Below, in pieces: positions 46,095-58,689 of a stretch of 64,000 nucleotides of DNA; the first letter of the stretch is position 1, and every line of letters starts with the position of its first letter. The notes under the pieces are model-generated. The model was not told the origin of the DNA. It made no database searches and saw only the letters and a list, made by a program, of their open reading frames with translations. Position numbers and translations under genes: made by a program. The stretch comes from Portulaca oleracea (lineage: Eukaryota; Streptophyta; Magnoliopsida; Caryophyllales; Portulacaceae): the NCBI GenBank assembly GCA_029582165.1, contig CM055870.1, positions 9,357,832 through 9,421,831 on the forward strand, written 5' to 3'.

Positions 46095-46751
46095 TAGGAT
46101 GGGCAACGAGCCAGGTTAAGGTCAGTCCATTAGTCATATAAAGTGGGGTCAAGGTCGGGTTAGGGATTTCTGGTAAAAATAAAAGTCGATCCGTTTGACT
46201 CTAAAGTTTAAATTAAGTACTCCCTCCATCTCTTTTTAAATGTCACACAAGCTAAACTTTGTAAAACGAATGTATCTTGAAAATAGAGGGAAAAAATTAT
46301 GTATAGACAAGTATATCCCTCATGAATAGAAAGAGAGGAATAAATGAGAATTTCAAAAGGTAAATTGAAAATCATATTCATTGATTAAGGCTAATATGGG
46401 TATTTTAATTATTAAAAATGTACAAGTGACAAATAAAAAAGGACAAAGTAGTTAGGAAAATTAACACTCATTAAAGGACGGAGGGAGTATATTTGTGTCA
46501 ATTAAACTAATTATGTTAATTATTATTTAATGTAGAGTATTAATAATATATGAAGTAAGGTTAGCATTTAAAATAGGAAAACTATTTATTTTGAGTTACT
46601 GATAGATAGACTGATCAGGTTCAGTCGATTCACCGACCCTTTAACATTGTGGAACGGGTCGGCTTATTAATAACTCGATCCTTTGACAACCCTTACTTTT
46701 TAGGGCCCGACCCTCTTGCCCCTATGAAGCTCTGGCCCATTGCCAACCCTA
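46095..46751. mobile_element. hAT non-autonomous element, 657 bp
   Basis: Begins TAGGATGGGCAACGAGCC and ends GGCCCATTGCCAACCCTA. An exact 8-bp duplication GTTAAGAC flanks it (46087-46094 and 46752-46759). Words GGTCGGGT and GACCC are dense near both ends. A complete Stowaway MITE (46220-46487) is inserted inside. Related to the element at 48012-48436, which has the same end sequence and interior. Confidence 0.93.
46220..46487. mobile_element. Stowaway MITE nested in a hAT element, 268 bp
   Basis: Ends CTCCCTCCATCTC and GGACGGAGGGAG, TA duplication at 46218-46219 and 46488-46489. Younger than the hAT element it sits in. Confidence 0.93.
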
Positions 46752-46829
46752 GTTAAGACAATTTTTGTGACTAATCGATTCTTATTTAATTACTACCTTA
46801 CCTTTTCTTTAGTCGTAGTAACTATTTTA

Positions 46830-47648
46830 CTCGCTCCGTTTCACAATAATTGTCACCTAATAGATGTTACACGGTCCCCAATATATTTTTTTGACTAAGA
46901 ATTTCTTATAGCATATTTTATTAAAAAATTACAATATTATGCTCTTACAATAGTTTTTTCCATGACGAATCTATTGATAGTATTTTCATAGAGTAAATTA
47001 CATTTACCCTACTTGACATTTGTGGTAATAGTTTTTACACACCCAAAATTCGTGAAATAATTTTTACCTTACCTGACATTAAGTGAAAGTGATTTTTAGT
47101 GGTAGAATCCGGTTACTCCTCATCAGAAATGAAAAAATACAAGAATGCCCCTATATGACTATATAAATGTACCCTGTTGCCCCTAACATTGAGAAGGAAA
47201 TGACTTAAATGACCTTTTCATTTTCAGAATGGGAAAGGGTTGGGTTTTCGAAGAAATAAAGTAGAGAAAAAGTTTGGGTTTAAATGTCATATGATTAATA
47301 TTAAGGGTAAAAATGTCAATTCATATTTAATTGAAAGTCATATGAATTAATATCAAGGGTAAAAAAGTCAATTCATATTTATCTTTTTAATGTTCGCCAG
47401 AAAAACTAACAAAAATCAATTATAGAATATCTTAGGAGGTTTAAATATATGAACACTTAATGTCATGTAGGGTAAAAATTATTTCACAAATGTCGGGTGT
47501 GTAAAAATTATTACACAAATGATAGGTAGGGTAAATGTAATTTATTTCATACAATAGAACATTGTATATGTTGAGAGATTAATGGTCAACGTTTTTAAAG
47601 TTTGTCCGGCACATAAATTAAAGTGATAGTTAATAAAAACAAAGGAAG
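46830..47648. mobile_element. Decayed Stowaway MITE interrupted by another MITE
   Basis: Outer parts (CTCGCTCCGTTTCACAATAA at left; GATAGTTAATAAAAACAAAG and GAAG at right; TA outside at 46828 and 47649) match the MITE at 14337-14594 internally, for example ACGAATCTATTGA and TTGAGAGATTAATGGTCAA. The element at 46994-47544 splits it. Removing that insert leaves about 258 bp, the size of the intact relative. Confidence 0.85.
46994..47544. mobile_element. Mutator-type MITE with long inverted ends, 551 bp
   Basis: Ends TAAATTACATTTACCCTAC and GTAGGGTAAATGTAATTTA are perfect inverted repeats, and similarity continues for about 90 bp. Flanks TTTCATAGAG and TTTCATACAA agree at 8 of 10 bases, fitting the 9-10-bp duplication of Mutator-like elements. 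Long arms are also typical of that group. No coding capacity. Confidence 0.8.
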
Positions 47649-48011
47649 TACAAAATCATGAATTTTTAGTAATGAGATGAAAAATCTATAAATTATTCAC
47701 AATTTTGTTGGAATGAGGTAAAAAGGTTTATTTATCAAGGATAAAATAGACATTATATATGTTCCAATTGTAAAAATTAAGTAATTTGATAAATAAATAA
47801 AACAAAGAAATTCGCAGTTGTATTACTGGCTATTCAATTGACGATGGAGGCTTGTAGGTTGGCAGACTTGCAGGAAAATGGATATAAACTCATACGGTGG
47901 AACAAGTATAAAGGGGTAGGATTGGTGGAAGAAGTGCCCAATCGTTTTTGTGCCCAAATTGAATGGGTAGGTCTTTTCTTGGAAGCTAAGGTGTTACACA
48001 TAGATGGTGAC

Positions 48012-48436
48012 TAGGGGTGGGCAATGGGTCGAGAACTAAAAAATAGGGATTGTTGAAGGGTCGGGTTAATGAAAGGTCGAGTCATTAACAAGTTGGCCCG
48101 TTTCACAATGTTAAAGGGTTGGTGAATCAACGGACTGGGCCGACTAATTAATAACTCAAAACAAATCAGTTTTTCCTATTATTTTAAATGTTAACCTTAA
48201 ATACAATACTAATACTTCACATTAAATAATAATTAACATAATTACTTTTTTGGTACAAATACACTTAATTTTAACTTTAGGGTCAAATATACCGGCTCAT
48301 AGGCCTGACCCTTATTTTTACTGGAAAGGCCTGACCCGACCCATTGCTACAAAGGATCGACCTTGACACGACCCGACACTACATAAGTAATGGGTCGATC
48401 CTAACCCGCCTCGACCCAGCTCGTTGCCCACCCTTA
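48012..48436. mobile_element. hAT element in the LINE, 425 bp
   Basis: Ends TAGGGGTGGGCAA and TTGCCCACCCTTA, duplication ATGGTGAC/ATGGTGAT (48004-48011 and 48437-48444, one change). Interior GGGTCGGGTTA and CGACCC words as at 46095. Its removal joins the LINE's endonuclease segments. Confidence 0.93.
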
Positions 48437-48599
48437 ATGGTGATATGTCAGATCATCTTCTCATAATCATCAAATGCTTTGGCTTGCATCAGCAAAGAAG
48501 GAAGAGGAAGGGGATGAGATTTGAAGCCATATGGACCTTGAATGATCAATGTGAGGAATTTATTAAGCAGGTTTGGCATAACTATAATTGTGGTGGGAG

Positions 48600-49114
48600 T
48601 AGATCTGGCAATTTTTGACCCGACCCGATAACCCGACCCAAACTCGCCCGAAATTTCTGGGTTTTGAACACGATTTTTTCAACTAAACCCGAAGTATACC
48701 GAACCCGAAAATTAGTGGGTCAAACCCAACCCGCCCGTTTGACCCGAAAATTTAACTTTTTGAGTTAAACTTTATTAAAATTTGTGACTTTGCATTCAAA
48801 TTTTTAACTATTAAACTATAAGCGCAACTTATTTATTTTTTATTTCTCTTATTTAAGTTAAAATGGTTACAATAATCTATCATTGCTAGAAGATAATCAT
48901 ATTTTATTATGTATTGTACAAAAAATAGTATTTAAAGACCATATTTTAAAAAGAAAAAGCGAAAAAAGGTCACAATCATAACCCGTTGGGTTGACCCGAA
49001 ACCGAAATACGCCGCCCGTATTTTTCCGAACCCGAAGTACACTTGACCCGTATTTACCCGAACCCGATATACGATCGACTCGAAACCGCGCGCCCGACCG
49101 AATTGACAGGTCTA
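48600..49114. mobile_element. hAT element in the LINE, 515 bp
   Basis: Ends TAGATCTGGCAATTTTTGAC and CGAATTGACAGGTCTA, exact duplication GGTGGGAG (48592-48599 and 49115-49122). GACCCGA, CCCGAAA and ACCCGCCCG words are dense. Shares a terminus type with the CGGAT element at 26861 (TAGACCTG(G/T)CAAT). No transposase. Confidence 0.94.
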
Positions 49115-52100
49115 GGTGGGAGTGTGACAGGGTGCTTAACGTGGATAGATAAGTGCATGGGGCATTGTTGGAGTCGAATGATAGAGAGTTCGACAATGTT
49201 CAAAAGAAATAAGGAGACTTACCAACAGGCTCCAGTTCTCTTAAGAGCAAACTAGCAGGAAATTGATTCTTGAGGAACTCAGGTAATTGCGGTGGAAGGA
49301 GGAGTTGATGTGGTAGCAAAGATCGTGAATACAATATATTAGCCACGGGGACTAAAATTCTAGTTGGTTCCATCAACAGGCAAATGGTAGAAGGAAGTCA
49401 AAGACCATTAAGTGATTGACGGATGGGTCCAGACAAGTATCCACGAGCCTTGAAAAAATCTAGCAAGTGATTATAGAATACTACCTGTCCCTTTTCTCTC
49501 CGAGACGCTTCGGCGGTTAGATCAAGTGTTAAACTCTGTTGAGAGGCGAGTAACCCAAGTTATGAACGGCGACCTTTTCCAACCATATACGAGTGAAGAA
49601 GTGGTGAGATTGTTGTGCATGATGGACCCGAACAAAGCCTCTGGACCTGATGGGTTGAACCTATATATTTTTCTCAAAAATACTTGTAGGTGGTGGGGAC
49701 AATGTTGCATATGCAGTACGCATTGGCTATTTTGAATGGTAGTGAGTTTCCCAAAAAGTTGAACCATTCACATGTGGTATTGATCCCAAAGATAAGCAAC
49801 CCGGAGGAGATCATTGAATATTGGTCGACTAGCCTCTATAGCGTATGTTAAGATGGTTATGAAAGGTAATTAATAATCGGTTGAAATCTATTTTCCTGAT
49901 ATTATATCTCTCAACCAAAGTGCTTTCACGTCAGTTCGACTAATAATCGATAACATCTTGGTAGCATTTGAAAATTTTCACTTAATGAAGGGGAACCAAT
50001 CGGATAATGGGAGGATGACAATCAAACTTGACATGGCCAATGCATACAATAGGATGCAGTGAGATTTTTTACGACAAGTGATGCTGATGATGGGGTTTAG
50101 AAAGGAATGGATGGGTTAATAATGAGATGTGTGGAGACTACTACATTATAATTTATTATCAAATAATTAATCGTGTGGTCCGGTAAAGCCTAGCAGGGGA
50201 GTTCGTCAAGATGACCCAATCTCACCATATCTATTTCTTTTTCTCACCAAAGCACTCTCAAGTCTTATCTCCAAAGCTGTTGATAAAAGCAACATCACGA
50301 GGTACAATATCTACAGGACAACCCTAGCTATTTCGCACTTGCTCTTTGTCGATGACTCTCTATGCTTTGCCAAAGCTAATGTGGTGCAAGGTCATGCCGT
50401 AAAGAATCAGCCGAAACTTTATGAGGAGGCCTCAGGCTAGAAGACAAACTACCCGAATTCCAGTATTGACTTCAGCAAGGATGTACCTCAAAAACAAAGA
50501 AATTAGATCCTCATTAACCTGGATATGAGAGAGGTGTCATCTAATGACAAATATCTCAGACTTCTAATGCATGCAAGTAGGTCAAAAAGGAAGGTGTTTG
50601 CTAGTAGCAGGGACAAAGTGACAAAGAGTGTGATGGGGTAAATGGGAAGAAAATTATCATGTGCGGGTAGACCTTATGCATATTGTGGCCCAAGCAATAC
50701 CAACATATGCGACGAGTATTTTCAAACTCTTGAGCTCTTTCCGTGAAAACATCCACGCTATTATCAACAAATATAGGTGGGAGCGAGGGGAGGGGGGGGG
50801 GCTGTTAAAGAAAATCCATTGGGTTACTAAGAGGAAATTGTGTGATCCAAAAACTAGTAGGGGACTTGGCTTTAGAGAGCTCGAAGTGTCCAATGAGGTC
50901 CTGTTAGCCAAGCACGCGTCTCTTTCATGCTCAAGACTCTCTCGCCTATAAGTTATTGAAAGCTAAATACTTCTCGAATATGAGGCTACTGGATGCCAAT
51001 CCTAGCACGACGGGAAGCTATAAATGAAGAGCCTAAGTAGTGTGTTGTGGATCGTCCACAAAGGCACAATGTGGATTGTGGGGGATAGATATTTTCTCAA
51101 CATTTGGGATTCAAAGTGGGTGGCAAGACCAACTTCTTTTAAGGTTGCCTATGAAACCCGAGTATATGCTACTGCTTGGGGGGGGGGGGGACTCATTAAC
51201 CAAGGCATATGCACTTGGAGGGATGACATGATTGACATAATCTTCTTGAAGCCAGACGCAAAGATCATAAAGTTTATCCTACTAGCGACCTTTTACCGAA
51301 GGACAAACTAATATGGCATTATGATACCCACTTGGATCTCACTATGAAACCAGCGTAGATAGTTATAAAGGAGTGGAAGCAAAAAAAACTTGGCCTCACC
51401 GAGCTCAGGGAACCATACGAGAGCTTTTTGGAAGACATTGTGGCCCCTAGATATTCCACATAAGATTATAATGTTTGCGTGGAAGTTGTGGTGGGTATGT
51501 TGCCAACTCGAGAAGGTTTGGGGAAAAGATTGAGGGTTGTTAACCCATTGTTCACGTTATGCAAGCTTGTTGATTAATCAAGCATCCATGCTCTTTTTGC
51601 TTGCACAAGAGCGCGCAAGAGTTGGGAAGTGAGTGGATTTAACAGATGTTATTGGCATCCGAAGAACATCGATGTCCAAGATATGTTTGCCTTGGCATTT
51701 GAGGAGTTAGGGGAGCTGGGCAGAGTTTTGTGGGGGTCGCTTGGGCAATGTGGAACAGAGAAATCAACAGATGTTGGGTGGGAGAAGACAGAGTCTGGAT
51801 AGCTTGGTGCAGCAAGCTAAGAACTTTATACAGGAGTATCGAGAAGCCATGGCCAAGCTCTTCAAGCTCATGGAAGCGGCAAACATGTGGGTATATGAAG
51901 ATAAAATTTGACAGGGCAACTCTCAAGGAATGGGGAAACGAGAGAGGGCTATGACAAGAGATGACAAAGGTTGTGTGATTTTCATGGCTAAGGAGCAGAC
52001 TCTGAAGAGTGAAGCCCCGAAGAAGACAGAAATATGAGCCTGTCTTATGGCATTGCAACTAGCAAGAGATAAGCGGTGCTCGAATGTTATTCTTGAAGGG

Positions 52101-52403
52101 GACTGTCTCCAGTTGATCACCAAACCAAGGAAATGATACAAGTAAAACACAAAGTTAGGACTCCTAATTGATAGAATTTTGTCTTGTGCAAGTTTGTTTA
52201 CTTTTTTGTGTTTTTTCACATATCCGTAGAGAAAGAAATAAGGTAGCTTATATTCTAGCTCATTTACAATCTTACGAGATTGGTTATAGGTATTAGAGTG
52301 AGGAGGGACCAGAAATTGTCAATGATCTGGTTTCGAACGACATGTGTAATCCAATTGATGTTTAATTAATACAAGTTTGCTTTTCCATTGGGGAAAAAAA
52401 ACA

Positions 52404-54150
52404 TTTGGGTAAATTATAGCGAGCTTAGACAAAGTATACTTGGGTAGCTTAACCTCACCTTCTAAATTTACCTAAATTTATAGAAATTTACCTAAATGTA
52501 TTCAAACTTATGTTTACCTCATCTAGTATTATCTACCCAAAACATCTGGTGACAGTGTGAGAAAATTGAAAAATTAACAATTCGACACATCGAGGTTTAA
52601 CAACTAAATTATTCGGTATCACTACGTTGAAAATGAATTATTTGGCCCTTGACATTTATAGTTTCTACATTAAAAAGATGATAATATTTTCCAAGAAAAA
52701 AAATGAAGAAGCGGCAAATTTAAATTGATGGGACCTAGTAATTTTGTTGTTTTTGTGGGTTGACTGTTACCATTAGTAAAAAAGAATTCTCTATTTCCTT
52801 TTTCCCTCCTTAAATTACAACACTAATGAAGCAAGCATGAAAGCATAGCAACAAGATCAATTACCAAGTATATCAAGTTTTTTGCAGATTCTAGTTGTAA
52901 TAATTTTGAAATTGATTGAATGAGGTACCTGCGATTCTACCAACGACATCATCCACTATAATCTTAAATTATTAACTTTTAAAACACTAGATAACAAGGG
53001 GCTTTGGAATTTGATGTGAAGACCTTCTTCTATGATAAAGAAGTTCAGCAGATGTTGGAGGAGCGAGACAGGGACTTCTATGAAGAAGATAACTAGATTG
53101 GTGTTGGGTGGCGTAGCCACATGCAAGAACGGTATTTTGGGCTAGAAGCATTATCGAAGTAGTGTGGATAATATGTATTGGGCCACCTGGGAAATTAGGT
53201 TGGTCATTGTTTATTTTTGGAATATAAATAGTTGGGCTGATGATATTTTGGGCTTGATGTATATGTTGTTCTTTAGGATATTTGGTTGGGTCGGCTTTGG
53301 TTAGGCTGGGAGGTTTATGTTTTTGCAGCCTCCTGGTTATTGTAATTTGAACAATGTTTATTTAGCTTAATATAATCCATTTTCCTTGCAAAAAAAATAA
53401 CTTATTTTCAAAATAGTGGGACCAACCAATTCAAGTGACGAGCTTCAATGTATCAAATAATTGCTCCTTGTTTTAGAAGATTTTCTTCAGAAACATGTAA
53501 CACGAGTTGCATTTATGTATGTGATCAACAAGATGTTAATGAAAAGCAATCGAGAACCAACAAAAGGAATAGCAATCCATGTGAATAGTTGAAAGAAGAT
53601 AGAAACATGGAAAAGTAAAGATAATGCAAATTATCTTCTCATACACAAATTCCTTGTATTGAAATGCTAATGGTTCCAAACTATCAAGATTTTGACATAG
53701 CCCAAGTTACGTTGTCTCATGTTGACATAAAATTCTATATGGATAATGTTGATTTTCACTTTTATATTAATTTTTTAATTAGTACCTTCAGAAATTTGGA
53801 TTCAAATCATTTGTATTTGAATGATGCATGAAAAACTAATCTCTAGTATTCAATGTTTTGGGTGATTTTCTTATATCAAAGTGTTAATTTGGTTTCGTAT
53901 AATAGAAATAAAAGGAAATGTATATCCAAATTTCTGATTAAAATGATGACTGTGAACATTCAAATTTAAAAAAAAAAAAATCTCCAACATCTTTTATGAG
54001 TCAGATTTTGATTTGATTTGTCTTTGCAATTTTAACGTGTTATTTTAATTTATTATTGTCCTTTTTTGGATTATAGTGGGTTACTTGAACTTATTATTGT
54101 TTTTTGGATCATTATAATACAAAAATAAAATAGAGATTATTGGACACACA
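52404..54150. other. AT-rich intergenic; possible LINE 3' tail
   Basis: No gene. 52990-53398 reads like the tail of another LINE: a short coding-like piece (FDVKTFFYDKEVQQMLEERD), a T/G-rich trailer (GCCTCCTGGTTATTGTAATT, TTTAGCTTAATATAATCC) and an A8 end at 53390-53397. I cannot place its start. Confidence 0.35.
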
Positions 54151-54408
<258 letters not shown>

Positions 54409-55513
54409 GAAGATCAGGGCCATCCGTTTCAGATTCAGCGGCTGAGATGTGATACACACACATGTGCCAAAAAAACCAAAAACCACTACTGGAAATATTG
54501 AAAACAACTAGTGGTTTTGCTATTAAAAAATAAAATTGATTAATATCCATCAAAAATGGTAACAGCCGGCTGATATCATGCAGTATCTTTTACTGTCCAA
54601 AAATAGCATATCACACAGTCTGGAGAATTGAACGACTACTCGCAAGACTCCATTGAAGAACTGAAAATTGTTGGCAGTGATCTCAGCCGCTGGAAAAAAA
54701 AAATCAAGAATCCATTGAAAGTTGAATGATTGTTGGCACGTATTAATCAAATGACACAAATCAATGGCGTCAAACAGGTATGACCATCGTTTTTTCTGTT
54801 CATATAGATGCATTGTTTCACGTATTTGTCGATGATGATGGCATCTGTATAAGTATTGATCGTTAATGGTGTCTCTTACCACATGTATGTCAGAAAAAAT
54901 ACAGTGCGAATGATTATTGAATAACCTAGACATAGGTGTGTCGATATGCAACGTCTACATTCAAACCGGAGATACATACACGATGGCTAAATCATACCCA
55001 CAGTAAATATTTTGGACACGGTAATCATATAATTCATTTTGAATGTCATGCATGTCGTGTGATATGATATGTATAATGCATACAATTCAATTTGAATGCA
55101 TGTAACTCACTGTTGAATGTCGCTGTAGTGTGGCCACATTGTCCATATTGTGTTCACTGTGCGAATACATCATATGTTATCATGCACACACCGAATCCCA
55201 ACTGAGGTACTTGTACAAAGCATCGCATATGTGGTCACAATGACGTATTGAAGTTGTGATAATGGCATGGTGTAGTAGGTGGTCACCTTAAAAACCTTAT
55301 TGGTATCGGTGATGACTTATCGGTCAAACACGGTTGTTTGGGTGCAACGTAATATGATATTTTCATCATATACAAAATGTGTAATGAATATGGCTTCATA
55401 CGATATCCTGTGACAATGTGTTTGATAACGGCGTAATTTGATCATTGCAGTTCGGATGGAGTTAGTCATCGAAACTACGTAGCGCCGTAGAGCGACAACG
55501 ACGGCACCGGTGA
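54409..55513. other. Upstream region of the FAR1/MULE-like gene
   Basis: No clear gene. Contains TGTGGCCACATTG (55137) and related GTGTGGCC/CACAC words that recur in the transposase intron and in the array downstream. An acceptor-like site (GATCATTGCAG) ends at about 55450, possibly closing a leader intron. The 133-codon minus ORF at 54550-54951 is unassigned. Confidence 0.35.
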
Positions 55514-55555
55514 CACCCATCGCCTCGTTGTGACAACGAAGAAATTGTGTTGCAC

Positions 55556-58442
55556 ATGAATAAGTGGTTCAAAGATTTGGATGCGGCCAAGAAATTCTAC
55601 GAGAATTATGCAATAGCGGCCGGGTTTAGTGTGCGGAGTGGCACGCACACCATTGGGAAGACTGCACGAGGTGGGGAGTGGAAGTATTATTATTGCACCC
55701 GTCAGGGGCATCGACAAAAGAAAGACAATGAATTCGAAACTGTGACCACAAACAGTTTGCACGTTGACCACTGTAAGGAGAAGGGGTTTGTCGGCAGCTC
55801 CGATGACATGGCCCAAAAAACGTCGATGTCTAGACGTAAAGTGCCGGAGACACGTACAGGTTGTGAAGCAATGATGGCGGTGCGGACAGCGGACAACGGG
55901 TTGGGGTTTGTAGTTCACAGATTAACATTGTCGCACAACCACCCGTTGATGACACCGAGTAGAACACACTTTAACAAGACAGCGAGGAGGGTCAGTTCGC
56001 TGCAGAAGGACCTCGTGAACCAGTTCAACCGAGCAAACATTGGCGCATCGAAGGTGTTCCACGTGCTGAAAGAGTGTGTTGGTGGATATGATAACATCGG
56101 ATGCACGCAGCATGATATGAAAAATTATTGGCGGAATATGAAAGCAGTACTGAAGGATAACGACTCTCAAATGTTGACTGACGCACTCCAGAAACGCAAG
56201 AGGGAAGATCCGGGGTTTTACTACGCGCACGAGTCTGATGAGCATCAGCAACTGCGCCACATGTTTTGGTGTGATTCTACATCCCATAGGGATTACATGT
56301 GCTATGGGGACTTCTTGTCGTTTGACACGAAGCAACAGAAAAACAAATACAATATGGCGTTCTGTCCATTCACTGGGTTAAACAACCACTGGAAGCTTGT
56401 GTGCTTTGGGGTTGGACTAATTAGGAACGAACAAATCGATTCGTTTGAATGGCTTTTTGAGAAGTTCCTCGAGGCAATGCACGGCAACCATCCTAAGACC
56501 GTAACCACTTATCAAGACCACGCAATCAAGGTTGCGGTTCGTGAAAAATTCACTCATTCAAAACACAGGTACATGTTACTGATAGATGATTATAATGCAA
56601 CCGTTATAGTATGTACAATTTCATTATATACTATACTGCACACACACTGCGTGGATCCAATGGCAACATTGTTGACAACACGTTATGGTTGTCGGATGGG
56701 GCCACACTGAATTTTTAATTTTTTGTACATATACTTTTTTGTAGAATGTGTTGTTTATTTATTTTAATCGGATGCAAACACGTACTATTGGAATGAGGCC
56801 ACAACCAGTTCTACGATGTTCAGTGTCCGGTGTATTGTGCATAATGATGTGTTGGCCACAATGTGCACTAGGTACCCACACTATTTATCACATGTCAGCA
56901 GTTACACTATTTTTAATTTGGGCCACATAACGTGGCAGATGTCCACACTCGCGTGTATACTGTGGTATAATGTGTCGTTTATTTATCGTACACCGATGCG
57001 CACACGTCATCCATCACGGGCCACGATGGATTTATGATATCCAACGTCCGATGTATTGTGCACACTGATGTAGTGGCCTCAATATGCAATAGAGATTCAC
57101 ACTATTTATGTCGTGTCAGCACTTACTGTCAACCATGAATGACTTTTTTAGATGTCCACACTCGCATGTTATATTAGGTCACACATAGATGTGATGTTGT
57201 GTATGTCATACAACCGTAATACTATGCTTATTTTATCTTTTTCCAACCCTCTCACACCCACCATGCAGGTACTGTATGTGGCATATTATGCGGAAAATCC
57301 CCGAGAAGGTTGGGCGTTTTTTGAACGGTTGCGAGGAGTTCCAAGAGGAGCTAAAGTTATGCGTGTGGGCTTCAGAAGACGGCGATGAATTTGAGGAGAA
57401 ATGGAGTGAGATAATGCTAAAGTATGATTTGGAAGATAACCCTCACATGGACGAATTGTGGTATATTAGAGAAGAGTGGGTGCAGGCATATTTTCGTGAT
57501 CAACACCTAGGTGGGATGCTACGGACAACATCGGCATCCGAGAGCCAGAATGTTGTGTTTGCGACACTGACCTGCCCGACACTGAGTTTTGTTGAGTTCC
57601 TACTGAGGTATGAACATGCAGTGGATGCACAACGACATAGGGAGAAAGACATGACGAATAAGTCTCTGACGTCCATCCCAGTTATGAAAACTGAGCTCGC
57701 AATCGAGGACCATGCAAGACAGCTGTACACGCATACTAACTTTTACGTTTTCTAGGAGAATCTAAAGATGGCGTTGTATGAAGTAGATCAGCGGGGGCCC
57801 ACGCAGGCTGACGGGTGTGTCATATATGATGTACGCGATATCAAATCGAATAAGGTGAGGCATGTTGTGTACGATCCAAACACACACGATGCGACGTGCG
57901 AATGCCCCTTTTTTGATCTTCAAGGTATCATGTGTCGTCACATGATATCTGTCATGCGGTTTCTACCGGAGATTCCATCGCAATTCATCCACAACAGGTG
58001 GATAAAGGATGCCAAAAGCAAGCCGTTTTTCAGTGTTGATCGAGACATATCTGTGGCAAAGGCCACCATCGATGAGGTGCGTGCAAGGAAAGCTGGAGCT
58101 TGGGCCAAAATTTACATGTGCATGGATACAGTCGGGAACGACCCTGATCGGTTGGGCATGATGGATGGACTACTCGATGATATACTGTCCAAATTGAGCG
58201 CTGGTCTAGATGGATGTGGCGACAGGAGGCTAGCAGACGATGTTGAAATATGTTTTGGAGTCCCGGTCCCCGGTGAGGCATCCATTAAACCACCTCCCGC
58301 GTCGATACCAAAGGGCCGAGCAAAACGGAAAGTGAGCGGCATCGAGGCTGCGGTGCAGCGAAAGGCGTCGGCCAGGAGATGCCATTTCTGTGACCAAATA
58401 GCCAACCACGACAGTAGAACTTGCCCTGAGCGCCGCCAGTGA
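55556..58442 (+). pseudogene. FAR1-related / MULE transposase-like gene with one intron and a nonsense codon
   Basis: Two exons, 55556-56568 and 57269-58442, joined in frame at a GT-AG intron (the split codon gives KHRYCMWH). The reconstructed reading has an N-terminal FAR1 zinc-finger-type DNA-binding domain (FYENYAIAAGFSVRSG to HNHPL), a MULE transposase core (SFDTKQQKNKYNMAFCPFTG, then FEKFLEAMHGNHPKTVTTYQ with its Asp, and the CMWHIMRKIPEK block), a SWIM zinc finger (CECPFFDLQGIMCRH) and a CCHC knuckle (CHFCDQIANHDSRTC) at the end, about 728 residues. One in-frame TAG at 57753-57755 stands where relatives have Gln. Everything else is open, so decay is recent, or the base is wrong. Relatives are transposases or domesticated light-signalling factors. 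Start chosen at the first ATG after an in-frame stop at 55511; homology suggests a few more upstream residues. Confidence 0.85.
56569..57268 (+). other. Intron of the FAR1/MULE-like gene with an internal duplication
   Basis: 700 bp, GTACATG to CATGCAG. It contains two related units of roughly 220 bp (starts at about 56743, AATGTGTTGTTTATTTAT, and 56970, AATGTGTCGTTTATTTAT), each with a TGGCC(A/T)CAAT block and GATGTCCACACTCGC. Unusually structured for an intron, and similar in wording to the downstream array. Confidence 0.75.
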
Positions 58443-58689
58443 CGATTGATTTATGCGTTTTGAATTTAAATATGTTTTGACAATGGCCAATTGATAGATT
58501 ATGGGATAATGTTTTTTACCACGACATTGTTTAAAATATACGTCAACATCATTATGTTATAAGAATTTGCGGGTTTTGATTAATTTTGTAGTTTAACCAT
58601 GACCATATTGTTCTGTATATGACCACACCATCACAGTGTTCATATACATGTCAAAGGTTGTGGCTGTAATAACGTTATCGTGCAAAACG
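58443..58689. other. 3' flank of the transposase-like gene
   Basis: AT-rich trailer leading into the tandem array; nothing else seen. Confidence 0.4.

Larger units (their letters stand above)
47829..52403 (+). pseudogene. L1-type LINE remains: endonuclease, RT, RNase H
   Basis: Decayed plus-strand non-LTR retrotransposon. Seen in order: end of the endonuclease (MEACRLADLQENGYKLIRWN at 47840, then DMSDHLLIIIK and MRFEAIWTLNDQCEEF at 48440-48590), RT start (MDPNKASGPDGL at about 49620), an RT core (ISLNQSAFTSVRLIIDNIL, then IKLDMANAYNRMQ near 50020), a gap region with many stops, an RNase H-like end (about 51900-52330) and an A-run at 52397. Many stops and frame shifts mean no protein is made. 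Two hAT elements interrupt it (48012-48436 and 48600-49114). The 5' end is missing, as is common for LINEs. Confidence 0.85.
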
